From NCBI GenBank assembly GCA_036397455.1, contig DASWIX010000033.1, positions 11,463 to 75,462 of the forward strand: a stretch of 64,000 nt of DNA, given 5' to 3'. The translations under genes and the position numbers were made by a program. This DNA is from JADFNB01 sp036397455 (lineage in GTDB: Bacteria; Gemmatimonadota; Gemmatimonadetes; Gemmatimonadales; GWC2-71-9). Numbering within the stretch: the first letter of the stretch is position 1; each line of letters opens with the position of its first letter. Of this stretch, positions 61,646 through 64,000 are shown one piece after another. Under the pieces are notes generated by a model, which was given only the letters and a program-made list of their open reading frames with translations, was not told the origin of the DNA and searched no databases.

Positions 61646-61916
61646 ACTCCACCTTCGAGGCCAAGAGTCGTGACGCGGACACCCCCGCGTCGAGGGACAT
61701 GACGTCCCGTGCTGCAGCCGCACGACCTGGCGCGCGGAGACGTCACCTAGCTCGAATTAATGGTAAGGAGAGAGTTTGAAAGTTGGTTCAAAGATTGCGA
61801 TGAAGACATCTTTATCGTCGGCGCAACCGTGCTCAGCGAGGCTGGTTCCCCTGCTCGCGGTTGAACTTCTCGAAGGCCCGGACGATCCGCTCCTCGATCT
61901 CGGAAGGTCCCAGGCG

Positions 61917-62159
61917 ATGAGTGAAGCCACTTCCAAGACAGTCGATTGCGTTCAGAGCATGCGCCAGGCTCGCGCCAGGCTCAGCGCAGAGATCGCCGAC
62001 ATGAGCTACGAAGAACTGCTCAAGTGGCTGCGTGGTCATCGGTACGAAGATTCACTGCTTCGGCGAGGCGTGCGACGAGAGCGCTTGTCAACGGCGGACT
62101 TCGTCCCCGCTGACTGCGTGCGGGTTTTCCCCTCTGCCATCAGCCCCGCAGGCTCTTGA
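61917..62159 (+). CDS. Small hypothetical protein upstream of the VapBC module
   Basis: An 80-residue frame. The central part MRQARARLSAEIADMSYEELLKWL (given here only as its two ends MRQARARLS and EELLKWLRG) resembles short proteins often found next to toxin-antitoxin genes, but I cannot name a family. The opposite strand also has an open frame (61833-62039), so confidence is limited. The region 61740-61830 upstream is locally richer in A and T than its surroundings. Confidence 0.35.
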   Translation: MSEATSKTVDCVQSMRQARARLSAEIADMSYEELLKWLRGHRYEDSLLRRGVRRERLSTADFVPADCVRVFPSAISPAGS

Positions 62160-62161
62160 GC

Positions 62162-62199
62162 GTACAACGATATCGCGATAGATTGCAGTATCGTTGTAC
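62162..62199 (+). promoter_or_regulatory. VapBC operator: long inverted repeat
   Basis: GTACAACGATA and TATCGTTGTAC are perfect inverted 11-base arms separated by 16 bases, ending 15 bases before the antitoxin ATG. The arm centres are 27 bases apart. AbrB-type antitoxins with their PIN toxins commonly bind such dyads to repress their own operon. Confidence 0.65.
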
Positions 62200-62214
62200 A
62201 CACAGGAGATCACA

Positions 62215-62421
62215 ATGGCCGTCGTCACCGTATCGCCAAAGTTCCAGGTCGTAATCCCACAGGCCATTCGGGAGGCGCTCGGCTTGAAGCCGGGCCAGAA
62301 GGTTGAGGCCTTGCAATACCTGGACCGAGTGGAGTTCATCCCGGTTCGACCGTTGAAGGCCATGCGCGGCTTCCTGAAGGGCATAGACACCAGGGTCCCG
62401 CGCGACCGGGATCGCGTGTGA
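62215..62421 (+). CDS. AbrB/MazE-type antitoxin (VapB)
   Basis: A 68-residue swapped-hairpin DNA-binding protein, starting AVVTVSPKFQVVIPQAIREALGLKPGQKVE, here seen as VSPKFQVVIPQAIREAL and LKPGQKVEAL. It neutralises the toxin encoded by the next gene and represses the operon, probably through the inverted repeat just upstream. GGAG lies eight bases before the ATG at 62215. Confidence 0.88.
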   Translation: MAVVTVSPKFQVVIPQAIREALGLKPGQKVEALQYLDRVEFIPVRPLKAMRGFLKGIDTRVPRDRDRV

Positions 62422-62801
62422 ACGTCGTGGATTCGTCGGCATGGCTCGAGTACTTCGCCAGCGGGCCGAATGCCGGCTATTTCGCCGAAGCGATTGAGGC
62501 GACCGACGAGCTGGTCGTGCCCACGATCACGATCCTCGAGGTGTTCAAGCGGGTGCATCAGCAGCGCGGCGAGGGTCCGGCCCTTCAGTCCGTCGCCCTA
62601 ATGCAGCAGGGGCAAACCACGGACCTCACGTCCGCCACCGCCCTGATGGCCGGCTTGCTCGGTCTTAAGCATCGGCTGCCGCTGGCCGATAGTGTGGTCT
62701 TCGCGACGGCGCGCCAGTTCGATGCAACGCTGTGGACGCAAGACGCGGACTTCGACGGCCTGCCGGGGGTACGCTTCCGGGCAAAGCGAGGCAAGTCGTG
62801 A
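62418..62801 (+). CDS. PIN-domain ribonuclease toxin (VapC)
   Basis: A 127-residue PIN nuclease. The conserved acids are visible as VVDSSAWLEYF, ITILEVFKRV, LPLADSVVFATARQ and LWTQDADFDGL. Such toxins cut tRNA or rRNA when the antitoxin is degraded. The GTG start overlaps the antitoxin stop by four bases (GTGA), giving the usual coupled pair. Confidence 0.88.
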   Translation: MNVVDSSAWLEYFASGPNAGYFAEAIEATDELVVPTITILEVFKRVHQQRGEGPALQSVALMQQGQTTDLTSATALMAGLLGLKHRLPLADSVVFATARQFDATLWTQDADFDGLPGVRFRAKRGKS

Positions 62802-62847
62802 AGCGCGCTAACACCTATAAGGCCTCCGCTGTCAAGTCGACGTAGCT

Positions 62848-63069
62848 CTACAACACCGGGACGGCGATCTTGTGGGCGACGATCCGGTCGTTCTTGGCTT
62901 TCCTGCCGTGGATGGCTTTCATGTAGAGGGCGTGACCCAAGACGAACCGGATCCCTTCGGCGGCGCACAGATCGGCGAGCCAGTGCCACTTCAACAGGCA
63001 CTCGACGGCGATTGTCACAGAGCGGGGTCTCCGAACGCCCGCGTGTAACGTCGACGCCTCGGGCTGCAT
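62848..63069 (-). pseudogene. IS110-family transposase remnant
   Basis: About 73 codons on the minus strand contain the characteristic N-terminal DEDD-transposase stretch WLADLCAAEGIRFVLGHALY and MKAIHGRKAKNDRI of IS110 family elements. The frame ends right after HKIAVPVL, where the intact enzyme would continue for some 250 residues, and the beginning is also absent. No terminal repeats are visible. Confidence 0.6.
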
Positions 63070-63227
63070 CTAGTTCTCAGAGGGAGTCACTCTCGCGAGC
63101 GGCCTCACTGGAAAGGCTATGGAGCAGCAGCTGGTTCTCTGCAAACCGGATGGCCGTTGGCTGCGTGATATGCGAGTTCTCCAGCCTCCGTACGGGCGCG
63201 CGGTTCCCGCGTTGGCGTTCTCCGGGT

Positions 63228-63238
63228 CCCCCCCCCCC
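63228..63238 (+). repeat. Run of eleven C
   Basis: A homopolymer of 11 cytosines in the non-coding stretch between the IS110 remnant and the integrase relic. Such runs are error-prone in sequencing and in vivo; it could be a frameshift site in an older reading frame. No other feature is seen in 63070-63287. Confidence 0.5.
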
Positions 63239-63287
63239 GCAGGTGCGATCGCGTTCACGCGATGTGACGGAGGGATCAGGGGACTGA

Positions 63288-64000
63288 CTGCGGCGATGCG
63301 GTGATCCTGCTGACTTGGGTGAGGCGGAGGTCAAAGCGTTCCTGACGCACCTGGCGGTCGACCGTCAGTTGGCGCCGTCGACCCTGGCCGAGGCGTTGGC
63401 GGCGCGGCTGTTTCTCTATCGGGACGTGGTCGGGCGGCCGTTGGCCGGCGTGGGGCCGGTGCCGCGGGAGCGGGCGCCCGTGCGACTCCCGGTCGTCCTG
63501 ACGCCGGAGGAGGTGCGCCGGGTGCTGGAGCAGATGCGGGGCACAACGCGGCTGGCCGCCTTGCTGCTGTACGGCAGCGGGATGCGGCTCCTGGAGTGCC
63601 TGACCTTGCGGGTCAAGGACATTGATCTCGCGCGGGGGGAGATCCGGATTCGGCGGGCCAAGGGGGCCAAGGACCGGGTCACGGTCTTACCGGAGATCGT
63701 GGGGCCGACGGTGGCCTCGCAGATCGAGCGAGTCCGGGCGCGGCACCAGCGAGACTGCGAAAGCGGAGCGGGCTGGGTCGAGCTGCCGGGGGCGTTGGCG
63801 CGCAAGTACCCGCGGGCGGGACGCTCGCTGCCATGGCAGTGGGTCTTTCCGGCTCGGCGGATCTACGCGGATCGGGACACCGGTGAGCGCCGCCGCCATC
63901 ATCTGCACGAATCGGCGGTGCAGCGGGCCATGGCCGAGGCGGTGCGGCGGAGCGGGATCACGAAGCGGGCGACCTGCCACACGCTGCGGCAGGAGTTACT
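63288..64000 (+). pseudogene. Integron-type tyrosine recombinase, damaged and cut by the window edge
   Basis: The frame is open from a TGA at 63285 and reads ADLGEAEVKAFLTHLAVDRQ onward, the usual internal part of integron integrases. Further matches are LPVVLTPEEVRRVLEQM, LLLYGSGMRLLECLTLRVKD (catalytic Arg region), GRSLPWQWVFPARRIYAD and HHLHESAVQRA. No start codon fits and the first 40-50 residues are missing. At the window end, CHTLRQELL joins the HxLR motif directly to what looks like the later QELLGH motif, as if about 17 residues were deleted. It may also be a divergent enzyme. Confidence 0.65.

Noticed and set aside
61833..62039. Minus-strand frame of 68 codons near the VapBC module
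   Set aside because: Could be real but overlaps the plus-strand frame at 61917; neither has strong support and the plus frame fits the usual position of a small module gene better.

Overview
The window is strongly GC-rich, densely packed bacterial chromosome. The gene repertoire suggests a Gemmatimonadota-like or related high-GC Gram-negative bacterium. This inference rests on a six-bladed beta-propeller lipoprotein, FtsX/MacB-type permeases, BlaI/BlaR1 proteins carrying HEAT repeats, many lipoproteins with a lipobox cysteine, and RND efflux. No rRNA or tRNA gene and no CRISPR array was seen.

Layout. 1-3.3 kb: a partial MFS exporter divergent from a beta-propeller lipoprotein and a DUF819-like permease. 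3.5-8.9 kb: an RND pump, TolC and adaptor operon. 9-13.8 kb: a DinB-like protein, a DsbD/CcdA-like electron carrier, a periplasmic thioredoxin, and an operon of an exported peroxiredoxin plus the Kup potassium transporter. 13.9-18.2 kb: a MacAB-type ABC exporter. 18.3-21.7 kb: a parallel beta-helix/PA14 protein and a membrane dipeptidase. 21.9-31.2 kb: a five-gene glycogen operon with glucan phosphorylase, glycogen synthase and three consecutive GH57 proteins. 31.4-38.4 kb: mixed genes, including a dienelactone hydrolase, a nitronate monooxygenase, a YcaQ-like protein, an LVIVD beta-propeller and an ArsC-like reductase. 38.5-42.3 kb: a BlaI regulator and a BlaR1 protease fused to HEAT repeats. 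42.4-46.4 kb: lipoproteins and hypothetical proteins. 46.4-61.6 kb: one tightly packed 12-gene operon with two 2-oxoacid:ferredoxin oxidoreductases and a complete Rnf complex. 61.7-64 kb: a degraded mobile region with a VapBC module, an IS110 remnant and a damaged integron-type integrase.

Two genes appear to be unrecognised selenoproteins. In a peroxiredoxin (12696-13280) and an ArsC-family reductase (38064-38423), an in-frame TGA replaces exactly the catalytic cysteine. The coding sequence continues past it in the same frame. Each TGA is followed at the expected distance by a perfect 7-bp hairpin whose loop has the G of a bacterial SECIS element. Conventional gene callers would truncate or split both.

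The energy operon places pyruvate:ferredoxin oxidoreductase (an unusual 1680-residue version) between rnfB and rnfC, with korAB upstream and an NqrM-like protein and ApbE flavinyl transferase downstream. This implies direct coupling of 2-oxoacid oxidation, ferredoxin and an ion-pumping Rnf complex. A 335-residue protein of unknown function in this operon shares short motifs with the late part of the neighbouring oxidoreductase.
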